Shown piece after piece: positions 1 through 8,693 of a stretch of DNA of 64,000 bases. Position numbers and translations under genes: made by a program. Source of the stretch: an uncultured Chitinophaga sp. (GTDB lineage Bacteria > Bacteroidota > Bacteroidia > Chitinophagales > Chitinophagaceae); assembly GCF_946479755.1 (NCBI RefSeq), contig NZ_CAMLHC010000026.1:49787-113786 (forward strand), in the 5' to 3' direction. Each line of letters opens with the position of its first letter. Within the stretch, counting starts at the first letter, position 1. The notes below the pieces were generated by a model. The model searched no databases, was not told where the DNA came from, and worked only from the letters and a program-made list of their open reading frames with translations.

Positions 1-2
1 TC

Positions 3-338
3 AGCGAAGGCAAATCAGAACTTACGGTAGACAATACCCGGATGATCATGCTGGTGCTCCTCATTTTTGTGCAGGTGGTGTTCGTGACCATGGTATATGC
101 GCCCATCGCGGCTTTCCTCGTGGAGATGTTCCCCACCAGGATACGGTATACCTCCATGTCGTTACCCTACCATATCGGCAACGGCGTTTTCGGCGGGTTA
201 TTACCCACGATCTCCACCATCCTCGTTACCAAAACAGGGAACCACCTGGCAGGACTGATTTATCCTATAGCCGTGGCCGTTATCTGCTTCCTGATAGGGC
301 TGGTGTACATTAAAGACAATAAAGGTTCGGAATTATAG
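3..338 (+). CDS. MFS transporter, C-terminal part (5' end outside window)
   Basis: The frame is open from the first bases, so the start lies upstream of the window. The 111 visible residues contain two or three hydrophobic segments and the motif FPTRIRYTSMSLPYHIGNG, which is typical of the metabolite:H+ symporter branch of the major facilitator superfamily (KgtP/ProP-like). It is therefore an inner-membrane proton-coupled carrier of small organic molecules; the substrate cannot be told from this tail. Its stop codon overlaps the end of the convergent GSCFA gene by six bases. Confidence 0.85.
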   Translation, partial: SEGKSELTVDNTRMIMLVLLIFVQVVFVTMVYAPIAAFLVEMFPTRIRYTSMSLPYHIGNGVFGGLLPTISTILVTKTGNHLAGLIYPIAVAVICFLIGLVYIKDNKGSEL

Positions 339-1316
339 CGGCTGCTCTTCAAAATGAGAAAGAAGATCATCCCATACCAGTTGCGGGTGCGCCTGCATCA
401 GCTGTTTCACTTTCGCGGCGTAGGTGCGACGGAACTGCTGGTGCTGGCCGCTCTCCGGGTTAAACGGCCGGTGCTGCGCCGCCCTGTTGATATCGGCAAT
501 GGTATGCAATAGCGGCTGGCTGCCGCTGTGGATGGCGGCTTTCACTACATGGTCCCACACATAATTGACAGCCGTTTCGTTAGGATGCACCATGTCTTCC
601 TTATAAAAACGGTAATCGCGCAGGTCATCTATCACCAGTTCATAAGCGGGAAAATACCAGAGGCGGGAAAATTTGTTGACCATATGATGCACCGCCTGCA
701 GCAGCACTGCTTTGCTGAGGTTATTTTCCACCACGCCGTCACGCACATACCGCACCGGGCTGACGGTAAAAAGGATATTCACTTTCCGGTTACGGAAAAA
801 CAGCCGGTGCATCATGTTGTCCAGCGCAGTCACTATCTCTTCTACGGTCAGCAGTCTTTTGTAAAAGCCGGCTGCCGGCACTTTATGACAGTTGCCTACC
901 AGGTGACTTCCTTCCTTGAGAAAATAAGCATGGGCAGAGCCCAGCGTCAGCACGAGCCAGTCGGCCTGCTCCAGCGTCTGTATGGCTGCCTGCTGCGAAG
1001 CGTTGATCTGTTCCAGCACCGCTTCCGGCGAAGTACCGGAGAAACGGCTGTGGTGGTCCCAGCTGTGCCACGTATCCTGGTGCTGGAAGAGGTCTTCCCG
1101 GGTATACATTTTCCCGTCCAGGTAGGTGGTCAGCGCCCGGGTGAGGCTCAGCGGATTAAAGAGGATACCGTGAGGATTGAGTAAGGTATTAAAACGATGC
1201 TCCTGCAGTTTAGCCCCTATTTCTTCTGCGAAACAGGAGCCCATGAGCATGACCTTATCGGTATATTGAATACCCGGTTCGATAGTATCTACCGGGAAAC
1301 TCAGGTGAAATTGCAT
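333..1316 (-). CDS. GSCFA domain-containing protein
   Basis: This 327-residue protein carries the family-defining motif GSCFAEEIG near residue 27 and a C-terminal DxxxH-type stretch (EDMVHPNETA), consistent with the GSCFA family (PF08885), an SGNH-hydrolase-like fold. The family is common in Bacteroidota and proteobacteria; its substrate is not established. No signal peptide is visible, so it is probably cytoplasmic. It lies 3 bp downstream of the HMG-CoA lyase gene on the same strand, so the two are likely co-transcribed, and it converges on the MFS gene. Confidence 0.85.
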   Translation of the reverse strand: MQFHLSFPVDTIEPGIQYTDKVMLMGSCFAEEIGAKLQEHRFNTLLNPHGILFNPLSLTRALTTYLDGKMYTREDLFQHQDTWHSWDHHSRFSGTSPEAVLEQINASQQAAIQTLEQADWLVLTLGSAHAYFLKEGSHLVGNCHKVPAAGFYKRLLTVEEIVTALDNMMHRLFFRNRKVNILFTVSPVRYVRDGVVENNLSKAVLLQAVHHMVNKFSRLWYFPAYELVIDDLRDYRFYKEDMVHPNETAVNYVWDHVVKAAIHSGSQPLLHTIADINRAAQHRPFNPESGQHQQFRRTYAAKVKQLMQAHPQLVWDDLLSHFEEQPL

Positions 1317-1319
1317 GTA

Positions 1320-2174
1320 TTAGTCTTTAAACACCACGTCTGCCAGCTGCTGGGCGGCATGCAGGGCGGTCATATCGAGGTTTAACGGCGCCTGGCGCTG
1401 CTGACAGAACCAGATCAGGTTTTCGGTAGCCAGGTTGCCCACCAGTTCATCTTTTGCCATCGGGCATCCGCCAATGCCTTTGATAGCACTGTCGAAACGC
1501 CGGCATCCCTGCTCCCATGCGGACTGTACTTTCTCCTCCCAGTTGTGGGGGGCGGAATGAAAATGGGCGCCAAACTCCACCCGCGGATAAGCCGGTATCA
1601 GGTGGCGGAACAGGCTGGTGATCACGTCCGGCGTAGCCACACCTACGGTGTCGGCCAGTGAGATGGTGGTGATCTCCATTCTTGCCAGTTCATCTACCCA
1701 GCGTAATACGATCTCCGGGCTGTAAGGGTCCTCGTAGGGATTGCCAAAGCCCATGGAGATGTACACGACCAGCTCCTTGCCGTTTTTGAGGCAGAGTTCC
1801 TGCATGGTCTGCACCTGCTCCAGCGATTCGGCGATGGTTTTGTTGGTATTTCTGAGCTGAAAGGTTTCGGACACGGAGAACGGGAAACCGAGATAGTTGA
1901 TTTCCTCATGGATGACAGCTTCTTCTGCGCCCCTTACATTCGCTACGATGGCCAGCATTTTACTGCGACTGGCGGAGAGGTCCAGCCGGGACAACACCTC
2001 GCGGGTGTCTGCCATCTGCGGAATAGCTTTGGGGGAGACGAAACTGCCAAAGTCGAGGGTGTCGAAACCCACTTTGAGCAAAGCTTGCAGGTAGTTTACC
2101 TTTTCTTCCGTGCTGATCATCCTGTGCCATCCCTGCATGGCATCACGCGGACATTCGATTAGTTTCATAGTCAT
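1320..2174 (-). CDS. Hydroxymethylglutaryl-CoA lyase
   Basis: The 284-residue protein is a TIM-barrel HMG-CoA lyase of the HMGL-like family. It opens with the catalytic PRDAMQG segment, has the metal-binding HFHS motif mid-protein, and near residue 225 the GIGGCPMA segment that holds the active-site cysteine of the family. The reaction is cleavage of HMG-CoA to acetyl-CoA and acetoacetate, the last step of leucine degradation. No other leucine-catabolic gene is beside it. A second Met (MKLIEC, start at 2168) is an equally plausible start. Confidence 0.9.
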   Translation of the reverse strand: MTMKLIECPRDAMQGWHRMISTEEKVNYLQALLKVGFDTLDFGSFVSPKAIPQMADTREVLSRLDLSASRSKMLAIVANVRGAEEAVIHEEINYLGFPFSVSETFQLRNTNKTIAESLEQVQTMQELCLKNGKELVVYISMGFGNPYEDPYSPEIVLRWVDELARMEITTISLADTVGVATPDVITSLFRHLIPAYPRVEFGAHFHSAPHNWEEKVQSAWEQGCRRFDSAIKGIGGCPMAKDELVGNLATENLIWFCQQRQAPLNLDMTALHAAQQLADVVFKD

Positions 2175-2236
2175 TAGCGGTTACCTGCTACAAATTACGA
2201 ATTTTACGCCAAGCGAAATCCGTTGTCCGCAACCGG

Positions 2237-3055
2237 TTATACCGTCCGCTGTTTCATTGCCTCGTAGAGGATGATGCCTGCGGCCACCGATACGTTGAAA
2301 GATTCGAAATTGCCGGCCATAGGGATGCGGAACAGCACATCGGACGCTTTTACCAACGCAGGATATACGCCTTTATCTTCAGAACCCATGATCACGGCCA
2401 CCGGTTCCCGGAGGTCGCAGTCGTAGAGCTTGATCTCTGTTTCCATTTCACTGGAGAGGACTTTGATACCGTTGAGATGCAGGGTATCGATCGCTTTCAG
2501 GAGGCTGTTGACACGGCAGATCGCTATTTTTTCGAGCGCGCCGGCGGAAGATTTCATGGCTTCCTCATTGAGGGCCGCAATGCCTTTGTCGGGGATGATG
2601 ATGGCCTGAGCGCCGCAACATACCGCGCTGCGGGCGATGGCGCCGATATTGCGGACGTCCGTAATACCGTCGAGTATAAGAAAGAGCGGTGTTTCTCCCT
2701 GATCAATCACATGGGAGATCACGTCCTGTAAATCGAGATAGGAAACCTGGCCGGTGAGAGCGATAACGCCCTGGTGGTTGGCCTGGGTGAGACCGTTGAG
2801 CTTTTCTACCGGCACTACGTTGATAGGAATATTACCGAGCGCCGCTTTTTCTTTGATCTGGGGGATAATATCGCCGGTGGCGGAACGCAGCATGTAGATA
2901 CGTTCTATCGGTTTGCCGCTGTTGAGGGCTTCCATCACCGGTTGCCGGCCGATAATCAGGGATGACTGCTTCGGACGCGGGCTGGCGGGCCTTTTGGGAC
3001 CGCCTGATCTTCTTTCACCTTTGAAAGCGTTAAATTTTCTTTCCATTTGCTGCAA
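2237..3055 (-). CDS. rlmB: 23S rRNA (guanosine-2'-O-)-methyltransferase RlmB
   Basis: A SpoU/TrmH-class SPOUT methyltransferase of 272 residues. The N-terminal substrate-binding domain (IIGRQPVMEALNSG) is followed by the three SpoU motifs: ITDVRNIGAIARSA, IMGSEDKGVYP and IPMAGNFESFNVSVAAGI, whose residues form the SAM-binding trefoil knot. The expected role is 2'-O-methylation of G2251 in 23S rRNA. The start may be the second Met (MERKFNAFKG, 3046). It follows the Nudix gene by 16 bp, probably in one transcript with it and the GNAT gene. Confidence 0.92.
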   Translation of the reverse strand: MQQMERKFNAFKGERRSGGPKRPASPRPKQSSLIIGRQPVMEALNSGKPIERIYMLRSATGDIIPQIKEKAALGNIPINVVPVEKLNGLTQANHQGVIALTGQVSYLDLQDVISHVIDQGETPLFLILDGITDVRNIGAIARSAVCCGAQAIIIPDKGIAALNEEAMKSSAGALEKIAICRVNSLLKAIDTLHLNGIKVLSSEMETEIKLYDCDLREPVAVIMGSEDKGVYPALVKASDVLFRIPMAGNFESFNVSVAAGIILYEAMKQRTV

Positions 3056-3071
3056 AGAAACGCTTTTTCTG

Positions 3072-3632
3072 TCAATCCAGCTCCCCTTCCAGCATCATCA
3101 GCTTTATTTTCTGGATGGCGACAACGGAGATGGAATCCGTAATATCATAGTTTTTAACCATCTGATATACTTCCTCAAAAGGTACTTTTTTCACGAACAG
3201 TTCTTCCGTGTCTTCCGGTTCCGCGGCCCGCTGTTCCAGCTCCCGTGCAAGGAATATCACGCCGGTTTCATCCGTCACGGAATTGGATACTGCCAGCTCA
3301 CAGATCACATCCCAGCGATTGGCCACCAGCCCTGTCTCTTCCAGCAGCTCCCTTTTGGCGGTATCCAGCGGCACTTCTCCGAGCGGCCCACCACCTTCCG
3401 GTATCTCCCAGCTGAACTTCTTCAGCGGGAAACGGTATTGCCCCACGAGATAGGTATTCTGCTGAGCATCCAGCGCAATAATACCGATAGCCAGGTTTTT
3501 GAAATGTACCACGCCGTAGATACCTGGACCACCGGCAGGGTTTAATCCCTCGTGATGGACCACCTGTATCCATTTGTTATCATATCTTACCTCGCTGGAA
3601 TGTATTGTCCAGGGATTCTTTGTTGTGTCCAT
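3072..3632 (-). CDS. Nudix hydrolase (ADP-ribose pyrophosphatase-like)
   Basis: A 186-residue protein with a complete Nudix box (GGGPLGE, then REL-LEETG) matching Gx5Ex7REUxEExGU around residues 80-102. The length and the WEIPEGG lead-in resemble ADP-ribose/ADP-sugar pyrophosphatases such as NudF. It would hydrolyse a nucleoside diphosphate linked to another moiety in the cytoplasm; the exact substrate is inferred only from general resemblance. It lies between the GNAT gene (26 bp upstream) and rlmB (16 bp downstream). Confidence 0.88.
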   Translation of the reverse strand: MDTTKNPWTIHSSEVRYDNKWIQVVHHEGLNPAGGPGIYGVVHFKNLAIGIIALDAQQNTYLVGQYRFPLKKFSWEIPEGGGPLGEVPLDTAKRELLEETGLVANRWDVICELAVSNSVTDETGVIFLARELEQRAAEPEDTEELFVKKVPFEEVYQMVKNYDITDSISVVAIQKIKLMMLEGELD

Positions 3633-3658
3633 CCTGCAAAGAAAAGGAAAATCCCTTA

Positions 3659-4099
3659 CTAGAGCGCCAGGTAAAAGTAGAAGGAGTTGGTGTCTTTGCG
3701 GAAACCTTTGGACTGGTACAGTTTCTGGGCGCCGGTATTAGCCACGTACGTCTGTAACATCACCCAGGCGGCATCTGTTTTCCGGCCGTGTTCCACGGCG
3801 GCATCTACCAGCGCACCGCCGGCGCCTTTGCCCCGGTGGCCATCCAGCACATATACGTCGTTGAGCAACCATCCCCGCTTCATGCCCAGCGAAGTAAACA
3901 GGGGATACAGCTGGGCAAAGCCCACCATCTCATCTTTGTCAAAAGCAATGTAAATCACGCTGTCCTGTTGTTTGATCCTTTCACTGATAAAAGCCAGCGC
4001 TCCTTTGAAATCCGGCGCCTGATCAAAATAACTGCGGTATGCATCGAATAATACGGCTACTTCGTTGGTGTGCATGGCTGATGCCTGAACGACTTCCAT
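3659..4099 (-). CDS. GNAT-family N-acetyltransferase
   Basis: A single GNAT domain of 146 residues. The acetyl-CoA-binding motif A is visible as VLDGHRGKGAGGALVDAA (R/QxxGxG/A type), followed by a C-terminal segment NTGAQKLYQSKGF that is typical of the fold. It transfers an acetyl group to an amine of unknown identity. It begins a likely three-gene minus-strand unit with the Nudix and RlmB genes. A strong hairpin upstream (4166-4198) separates it from the EamA gene. Confidence 0.87.
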   Translation of the reverse strand: MEVVQASAMHTNEVAVLFDAYRSYFDQAPDFKGALAFISERIKQQDSVIYIAFDKDEMVGFAQLYPLFTSLGMKRGWLLNDVYVLDGHRGKGAGGALVDAAVEHGRKTDAAWVMLQTYVANTGAQKLYQSKGFRKDTNSFYFYLAL

Positions 4100-4165
4100 A
4101 AGATGTAATTTATGTTTGCGGGATAACCTCCCTTAAATTTAGCGTATTTCAACGTACAAAAAAAA

Positions 4166-4198
4166 GATGCTCATCCGGTAAAAACCGGGGCGAGCATC
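4166..4198 (-). terminator. Rho-independent terminator after the EamA gene
   Basis: The arms GATGCTC and GAGCATC enclose a second pair CCGGT/ACCGG with a short A loop. Read on the minus strand the hairpin is followed by a run of eight T. It lies just downstream of the EamA stop at 4225 and ahead of the GNAT gene. Confidence 0.85.
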
Positions 4199-4224
4199 GG
4201 ACTCTTAACTTCTACCTTAAATAT

Positions 4225-5136
4225 TTATTGCAACTGTTTCTGTTTGTTTTTATTCACAGCATCATTTACCAGGTACACCCCCCCAACGGTCACCAGGCTG
4301 CACAGCCCCATGAGCCATGTCAGGTTCTCTTTCAACAGCACCCAGCCCAGCAATACGGCCACAATGGGATTGATGTAGGCATACACCGAAGCCAGTGATG
4401 GCGGCAGGTTGTTCAGTGTAAACACATACGCGGAGTAACTGAGCACAGATCCTACCAGGATGAGGTATAACAAGCTTTCCCACAATTCCGCAGTGAAGCT
4501 GCCGGCGTTCAGCTCCTGCCCCATGAACAGTGTTGCGATCAGTAACATCACAATGCCGCTGAACAACATCTGAAAGCCTGCGCCGAAGAGATAGTTCACC
4601 CCCAGCGCCCACTTGGCAGTTAACACAGAACCCAGCGCCCAGAAAATACAGGCGAAGATGGACAACATGATACCGAAGCGGAAGTCCGGGTTCATGAGGC
4701 TTGACAAATAATTATAGAAGATGCCTGCCACGCCTGCAAACCCTAACAGCATGCCCACCAGCAACTGTATGCTGATACGCGTTTTCTTCACCAGGAAATA
4801 ACTGAAGATGGTGATCCAGATCGGCACGGTGGCGCTGATCACCGCTCCCAGTCCGCTGGGAATATACTGCATAGCCCATGTCATCAGGCCGTTGCTGCCT
4901 ACCAGCATCAACAGGCCCATCACAAAGAGTTTGGACAAGACGATCTTTTCGGGCAACTTATATCCCCTCAGGAGAAAAAAACCGGTGAGCAATAATCCGG
5001 CAGTACTCTGCCTGATGCCGGCCAGCATAATCCCGTGAATATGTCTCACGCCAATGCGTGAAGCCAGGTAGGTGGTTCCCCAAAAGATACTTACGATAGC
5101 CAGGGCGATATACGCGTTGGTGCTTGGTTTACGCAT
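4225..5136 (-). CDS. EamA/DMT-family transporter
   Basis: A 303-residue polytopic membrane protein with about ten hydrophobic segments arranged as two EamA repeats; FWGTTYLASRIGV in TM1 and the C-terminal PPSLASVYAYINPIVAVLLGW are characteristic. Members of this drug/metabolite transporter branch export amino acids, metabolites or drugs across the inner membrane. Its start overlaps the end of the PLP-dependent decarboxylase gene by 8 bp, so the two are translationally coupled. By inference it may export the amine made by that enzyme. Confidence 0.88.
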   Translation of the reverse strand: MRKPSTNAYIALAIVSIFWGTTYLASRIGVRHIHGIMLAGIRQSTAGLLLTGFFLLRGYKLPEKIVLSKLFVMGLLMLVGSNGLMTWAMQYIPSGLGAVISATVPIWITIFSYFLVKKTRISIQLLVGMLLGFAGVAGIFYNYLSSLMNPDFRFGIMLSIFACIFWALGSVLTAKWALGVNYLFGAGFQMLFSGIVMLLIATLFMGQELNAGSFTAELWESLLYLILVGSVLSYSAYVFTLNNLPPSLASVYAYINPIVAVLLGWVLLKENLTWLMGLCSLVTVGGVYLVNDAVNKNKQKQLQ

Positions 5137-6544
5137 ATGTTTGTTGATTCAGGACGGTAACTGCAACTTCTTTCATGGTCTGATAGGCCAGCTGTATATC
5201 GTTGGCCGTCGTGCGCCAGTTCACCAGCGCCGCGCGGATGCCGGGCTGACCGGCATAAACGGTGCGCGTCATGCACACCACGCCGGAGGCGTTCAGCGCC
5301 TCCAGGAACCGGTCTACCGCCACCTCCTGTTCCGCTTCCGGCACGTTCAGCGTGAAACACGCCACGCACATCCTCACGGGCGCCAATAAACGAAAAGCAG
5401 GATCTTTCTCCAGCAGATCGCCCAGCCGCTGTGCCAGCGCCACATTTTCCTCTACGATGTGCCGGTAGCCATCCTTACCATAGGCCATCAGTGTGAACCA
5501 GGCCGGTAAAGCACGCAGACGGCGTGAGTTCTCCGGTACGTAATGGATGTAGTTGAAATTCTCTGCCGGATCGCCCAGGTAAGCGGCGCCCGCATTCTGA
5601 AACACCTCCACCTGCAGTCCCGGATGCCGGGAGAAAATCATCGCCGCATCATAAGGCACGTTCAACCATTTGTGTGCGTCGATGGTGATGGAGTCTGCCT
5701 GTTCCCAGCCGTTCAGCAGGTGCCGGTAATGCTCGCTGCAGGCGGCAAATCCGCCGAAAGCGGCATCGATATGTAACCAGAAAGAATATTGCTTTTTCAG
5801 TTCCACGATGGCGGCGATATCATCAAAATCCACGGTATTCACCGTGCCGGCGTTGGCCACATAAATAACCGGTTGCCCCTTCCTGGATTCCAGGGAAGCA
5901 CACAGTGCATTGATGTCTACGCTCTCCCTTCCCGGCAGCGCCGGTATCTTCACCACATTGTCGCGGCCCAGTCCCAGCATGGCCATGGACTTGGTGATGC
6001 TGGAATGCGGCACACAGGAAACCACCTGCAGGTCCTGCAATCCGGCCATGCCCTGTTTGCCGATATCTATTCCCCGCTGCTGCCCCAGCCATTGCCGGCC
6101 CAGCGCCAGACCAGTAAAATTGGCCATGGTGGCGCCGGTAACGAAACAGCCGAGGAATGCTTCCGGCAACCCGAACAGCTGTTTCAATAAAGCAATGGTT
6201 TCCGTTTCTATGGCAAAAGCAGCAGAACCTTTATCAGATGCGTTCAAATCCATGGTGGCCGCAAGCCAGTCGCCCATCAGCGCGGCCGGCGTCACCCCTC
6301 CCGTCACAAAGCCCCAGTAGCGCGGACCTGCAGACGCCGTGACGGCGTTGCCATACTGTTGCCGGAACAGCTCCAGCGCAGCCACGCCGCCCACTCCCTC
6401 TGCCGGCAACGTCTGCCGGACAGGCATGTCAATTATTTTGTCTGCCGCCAGCCTGTCGAGAGAGGATAAAAATTTACTGCTGAATTCTTTTGTCAACTGT
6501 AGCAGGCGGTCCGTATGTTTTAAATCTTCCTGGAGCTTCATCAT
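5129..6544 (-). CDS. PLP-dependent (group II-type) amino acid decarboxylase
   Basis: A fold-type I PLP enzyme of the pyridoxal-dependent decarboxylase family (DOPA/glutamate decarboxylase type). The Schiff-base lysine is in DSITIDAHKWLNVPYD and the cofactor-binding aspartate in HIDAAFGGFAA. The frame is open up to 6646, but the start at MMKLQEDLKH (6544) gives a normal length of 471 residues without an odd basic extension. The substrate is probably an aromatic or acidic amino acid and cannot be fixed from sequence. It is coupled to the EamA exporter downstream. Confidence 0.88.
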   Translation of the reverse strand: MMKLQEDLKHTDRLLQLTKEFSSKFLSSLDRLAADKIIDMPVRQTLPAEGVGGVAALELFRQQYGNAVTASAGPRYWGFVTGGVTPAALMGDWLAATMDLNASDKGSAAFAIETETIALLKQLFGLPEAFLGCFVTGATMANFTGLALGRQWLGQQRGIDIGKQGMAGLQDLQVVSCVPHSSITKSMAMLGLGRDNVVKIPALPGRESVDINALCASLESRKGQPVIYVANAGTVNTVDFDDIAAIVELKKQYSFWLHIDAAFGGFAACSEHYRHLLNGWEQADSITIDAHKWLNVPYDAAMIFSRHPGLQVEVFQNAGAAYLGDPAENFNYIHYVPENSRRLRALPAWFTLMAYGKDGYRHIVEENVALAQRLGDLLEKDPAFRLLAPVRMCVACFTLNVPEAEQEVAVDRFLEALNASGVVCMTRTVYAGQPGIRAALVNWRTTANDIQLAYQTMKEVAVTVLNQQTYA

Positions 6545-6691
6545 GTGGCGGTTTAATCGGGAATGGATAGGTTCATTGTTTTCAAGCCTCAAAATTGCAC
6601 ATAAAATAAATCTTAAAACAGATTCAGTTTTGTGTTTTTTAAGCATATCAGATGATAAACCGCCTTTTTCTTTTTTATGGTCCTTTTATAC

Positions 6692-7180
6692 TCAAATTAA
6701 CCCCGAAAACAAATCCAGCCGTTCATGTTCCAGCAGCCACCTTTTACGCCACAACCCGCCGGCATAGCCTACCAGCATGCCGTTGGCGCCGATAACGCGG
6801 TGACAGGGCACAATAATGGCCAGCTGGTTTTTACCATTGGTGGTGCCTACCGCCCGGATACTTTTCGGGTTGCCGATACGGTGGGCCAGCTGCAGATAGG
6901 AGATGGTCTGACCAAAAGGGATGCGCGTCAGCTGCTCCCATACCGTTTGCTGGAAATCGGTGCCGGGTTGTTGGATAGGCAGTTCAAATACCTTGCGGTC
7001 GCCGGCAAAGTATTCATGCAACTGCTGCGCACATTCGAGCAGCAGGTGCGGCGGTTGAGGGAAAGTAATTTCCGGTTCCTCCGTGAAATTAACGGCCTGT
7101 ATATATTCATCGGTGCCACTGATCAGCAGCGGTCCTACGGGAGTATCTATACGAAGATGAGCGAGTTCCATGTCAAACAT
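6692..7180 (-). CDS. ogt: Methylated-DNA--[protein]-cysteine S-methyltransferase
   Basis: A suicide O6-alkylguanine repair protein of 162 residues. The active-site motif is IVPCHRVIG and the downstream YAGGLWRKRWLLEHE is the normal C-terminal part of the DNA-binding domain. The N-terminal 75 residues form the ribonuclease-H-like domain. It overlaps the AlkA stop codon by 8 bp if the first Met is used; the alternative start MELAHL at 7171 removes the overlap. With alkA it forms a two-gene alkylation-repair operon. Confidence 0.94.
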   Translation of the reverse strand: MFDMELAHLRIDTPVGPLLISGTDEYIQAVNFTEEPEITFPQPPHLLLECAQQLHEYFAGDRKVFELPIQQPGTDFQQTVWEQLTRIPFGQTISYLQLAHRIGNPKSIRAVGTTNGKNQLAIIVPCHRVIGANGMLVGYAGGLWRKRWLLEHERLDLFSGLI

Positions 7181-8090
7181 TTAATGGGGATAATAAAGAG
7201 CGCCACAGGTAGAAAACAGCGTAAGCCGCATGTTGCTGCCATGGCCGGGTATATTCCAGCAGCGCTGCCATAGACGGCTTGGCCGGCAGCTGTAAGCGTT
7301 GCCGGATAGCGTTTTGCAGCCCTACATCCTCCAGCAGCACGGCCTGCGGGAAACGGCTGTATTTCATCAGCGTATAATTGGCCGACCAGTTGCCGATGCC
7401 TTTCAGGGCCACCAGGCGATCGCGCGCAGCGGCGTAGTCCAGCGGCGCCAGCACCTGCTCCGACAACTGCCCGCTGGCCATCACCTTAGCTGTTTCCACC
7501 AGGTACTGTGCCTTGCTGCGGGAAAACTGCATAGGAGTGAGCACGTCTGGCGACAGGGAGGCGATGACAGCAGGATGCGGGTACAGGTAATAATCCGTTC
7601 CGTCCACCTGCTGGTGATAACCGAAATGCTGAATAAAACGTTGCCGCAGCGTATAGGCGAAAGAGAGATTGATCTGCTGACCGATAATAGGCCAGGTAAC
7701 GGCTTCAAACAAATCGGGCATGCCCACCAGCCGCAGGCCGCGGTATTCGGCAGCGAGGCCGCGCAGCAAAGGATCTGTCTGCGTATAAGCATAAAAATCA
7801 CGCAGGTCGGCATCCAGGTGGAGCCAACGGGTCACAAAATCCTGTATGTCTTTTTCGGGAAACAACACGCCGGCAGGCGCCAGCACGGTCGCTTCGAGAT
7901 AAGCGGCGTCATCGCCGGGCGCTATCTCCACCACTACCGGCTCTCCTCCTGCCAGCAGCATCCTGCGCAGCTTTCCGTCAACGATATAATGTAAACACTC
8001 TTTGTCCGACCTGCCCAGGAAATGCAGGCATTCCTGAAAAGAAAAGTTGGCAGGGTCATTCACCGGTATCTTTATCTTTTGCCTGATCAT
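7173..8090 (-). CDS. alkA: DNA-3-methyladenine glycosylase II, AlkA-like
   Basis: An HhH-GPD-superfamily base-excision glycosylase of about 305 residues. An AlkA N-terminal domain is followed by the helix-hairpin-helix segment LVALKGIGNWSANYTLM and the aspartate LLEDVGLQNAI that acts as general base. It removes 3-methyladenine and other alkylated bases. The start MIRQKIKIPV is preferred over the upstream Met at 8138, which lies inside a long inverted repeat and adds an improbable hydrophobic leader. A TAATTTTG box ends only 3 bp before this ATG. Confidence 0.9.
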   Translation of the reverse strand: MIRQKIKIPVNDPANFSFQECLHFLGRSDKECLHYIVDGKLRRMLLAGGEPVVVEIAPGDDAAYLEATVLAPAGVLFPEKDIQDFVTRWLHLDADLRDFYAYTQTDPLLRGLAAEYRGLRLVGMPDLFEAVTWPIIGQQINLSFAYTLRQRFIQHFGYHQQVDGTDYYLYPHPAVIASLSPDVLTPMQFSRSKAQYLVETAKVMASGQLSEQVLAPLDYAAARDRLVALKGIGNWSANYTLMKYSRFPQAVLLEDVGLQNAIRQRLQLPAKPSMAALLEYTRPWQQHAAYAVFYLWRSLLSPLNV

Positions 8091-8093
8091 ATA

Positions 8094-8101
8094 CAAAATT
8101 A
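8094..8101 (-). promoter_or_regulatory. TAnnTTTG -7 box of alkA-ogt
   Basis: On the minus strand this reads TAATTTTG, an exact match to the Bacteroidota -7 consensus, ending 3 bp before the alkA ATG. The transcript would start at or next to the start codon, implying a leaderless mRNA. Confidence 0.5.
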
Positions 8102-8137
8102 CTGAAACCAGTAAAAGGCACCACCCGAATCTTGTCA

Positions 8138-8247
8138 TTTTGGAATTTTTTGATTTACGGATTTTGGAATTTATTTAACCGTTAACAGCTTGCAAATGGT
8201 GACATCTCCCCTAAATTCCAAAATCCATAAATCAAAAAATTCCTAAA
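8138..8247. repeat. Long inverted repeat, 36-bp arms
   Basis: Arms 8138-8173 and 8212-8247 are inverted copies with about two mismatches and a 38-base spacer. Each arm holds the word TTTTGGAATTT or a near copy twice. The right arm includes the stop codon of the AhpD-like gene. The repeat could form a very stable hairpin ending the transcript of that gene, or be the remains of a small palindromic mobile element. Confidence 0.8.
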
Positions 8248-8680
8248 TGATACGGGTGCGGGAGGTAACCACAATACGGTTCCAGGCGTTGATCACTACA
8301 ATGGCTAAAGTGATCACCGCCACCTCCTCCCTGGTAAAAACAGCGGTGGCCGCTGCGTACACGTCATCCGGCACATGGGTGTCGGCCAGCAGCGTCACGG
8401 ACTCCGTGAGCGCCAGCGCCGCCCGCTCTTTCTCCGTGAAGAAAGGCGCTTCCCGCCATGCATTGAGACTGTAAATACGCTGCTCTGTTTCCCCCGCAGC
8501 CCGTGCATCCCGCGTGTGCATGTTGATACAATACGCACAGCTGTTGATCTGCGATGCCCTTATCTTGATGAGCGCGTACAATGTTTTATCGATATCGCTT
8601 TTCTTCATCACCTCTTCCATGCCCAGCATCGCCTGGAAGCCCGCAGGGAAAAGCTTCGAAATGTCCATTCTCGGTTCCAT
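8243..8680 (-). CDS. Carboxymuconolactone decarboxylase / AhpD-like protein
   Basis: A 145-residue protein of the CMD family. The conserved INSCAYCINMHTRDAR segment around residue 50 has the CxxC...H arrangement of AhpD-type alkylhydroperoxidase domains, so a thiol peroxidase or reductase role is likely. The start is probably MEPRMDIS or the internal MDISKLF (8668). It follows the NTF2-like gene by 13 bp; both are divergent from a MocR-type regulator, a common arrangement in Bacteroidota, and are probably its targets. Confidence 0.88.
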   Translation of the reverse strand: MEPRMDISKLFPAGFQAMLGMEEVMKKSDIDKTLYALIKIRASQINSCAYCINMHTRDARAAGETEQRIYSLNAWREAPFFTEKERAALALTESVTLLADTHVPDDVYAAATAVFTREEVAVITLAIVVINAWNRIVVTSRTRII

Positions 8681-8693
8681 GTTCCGTTAGTTT

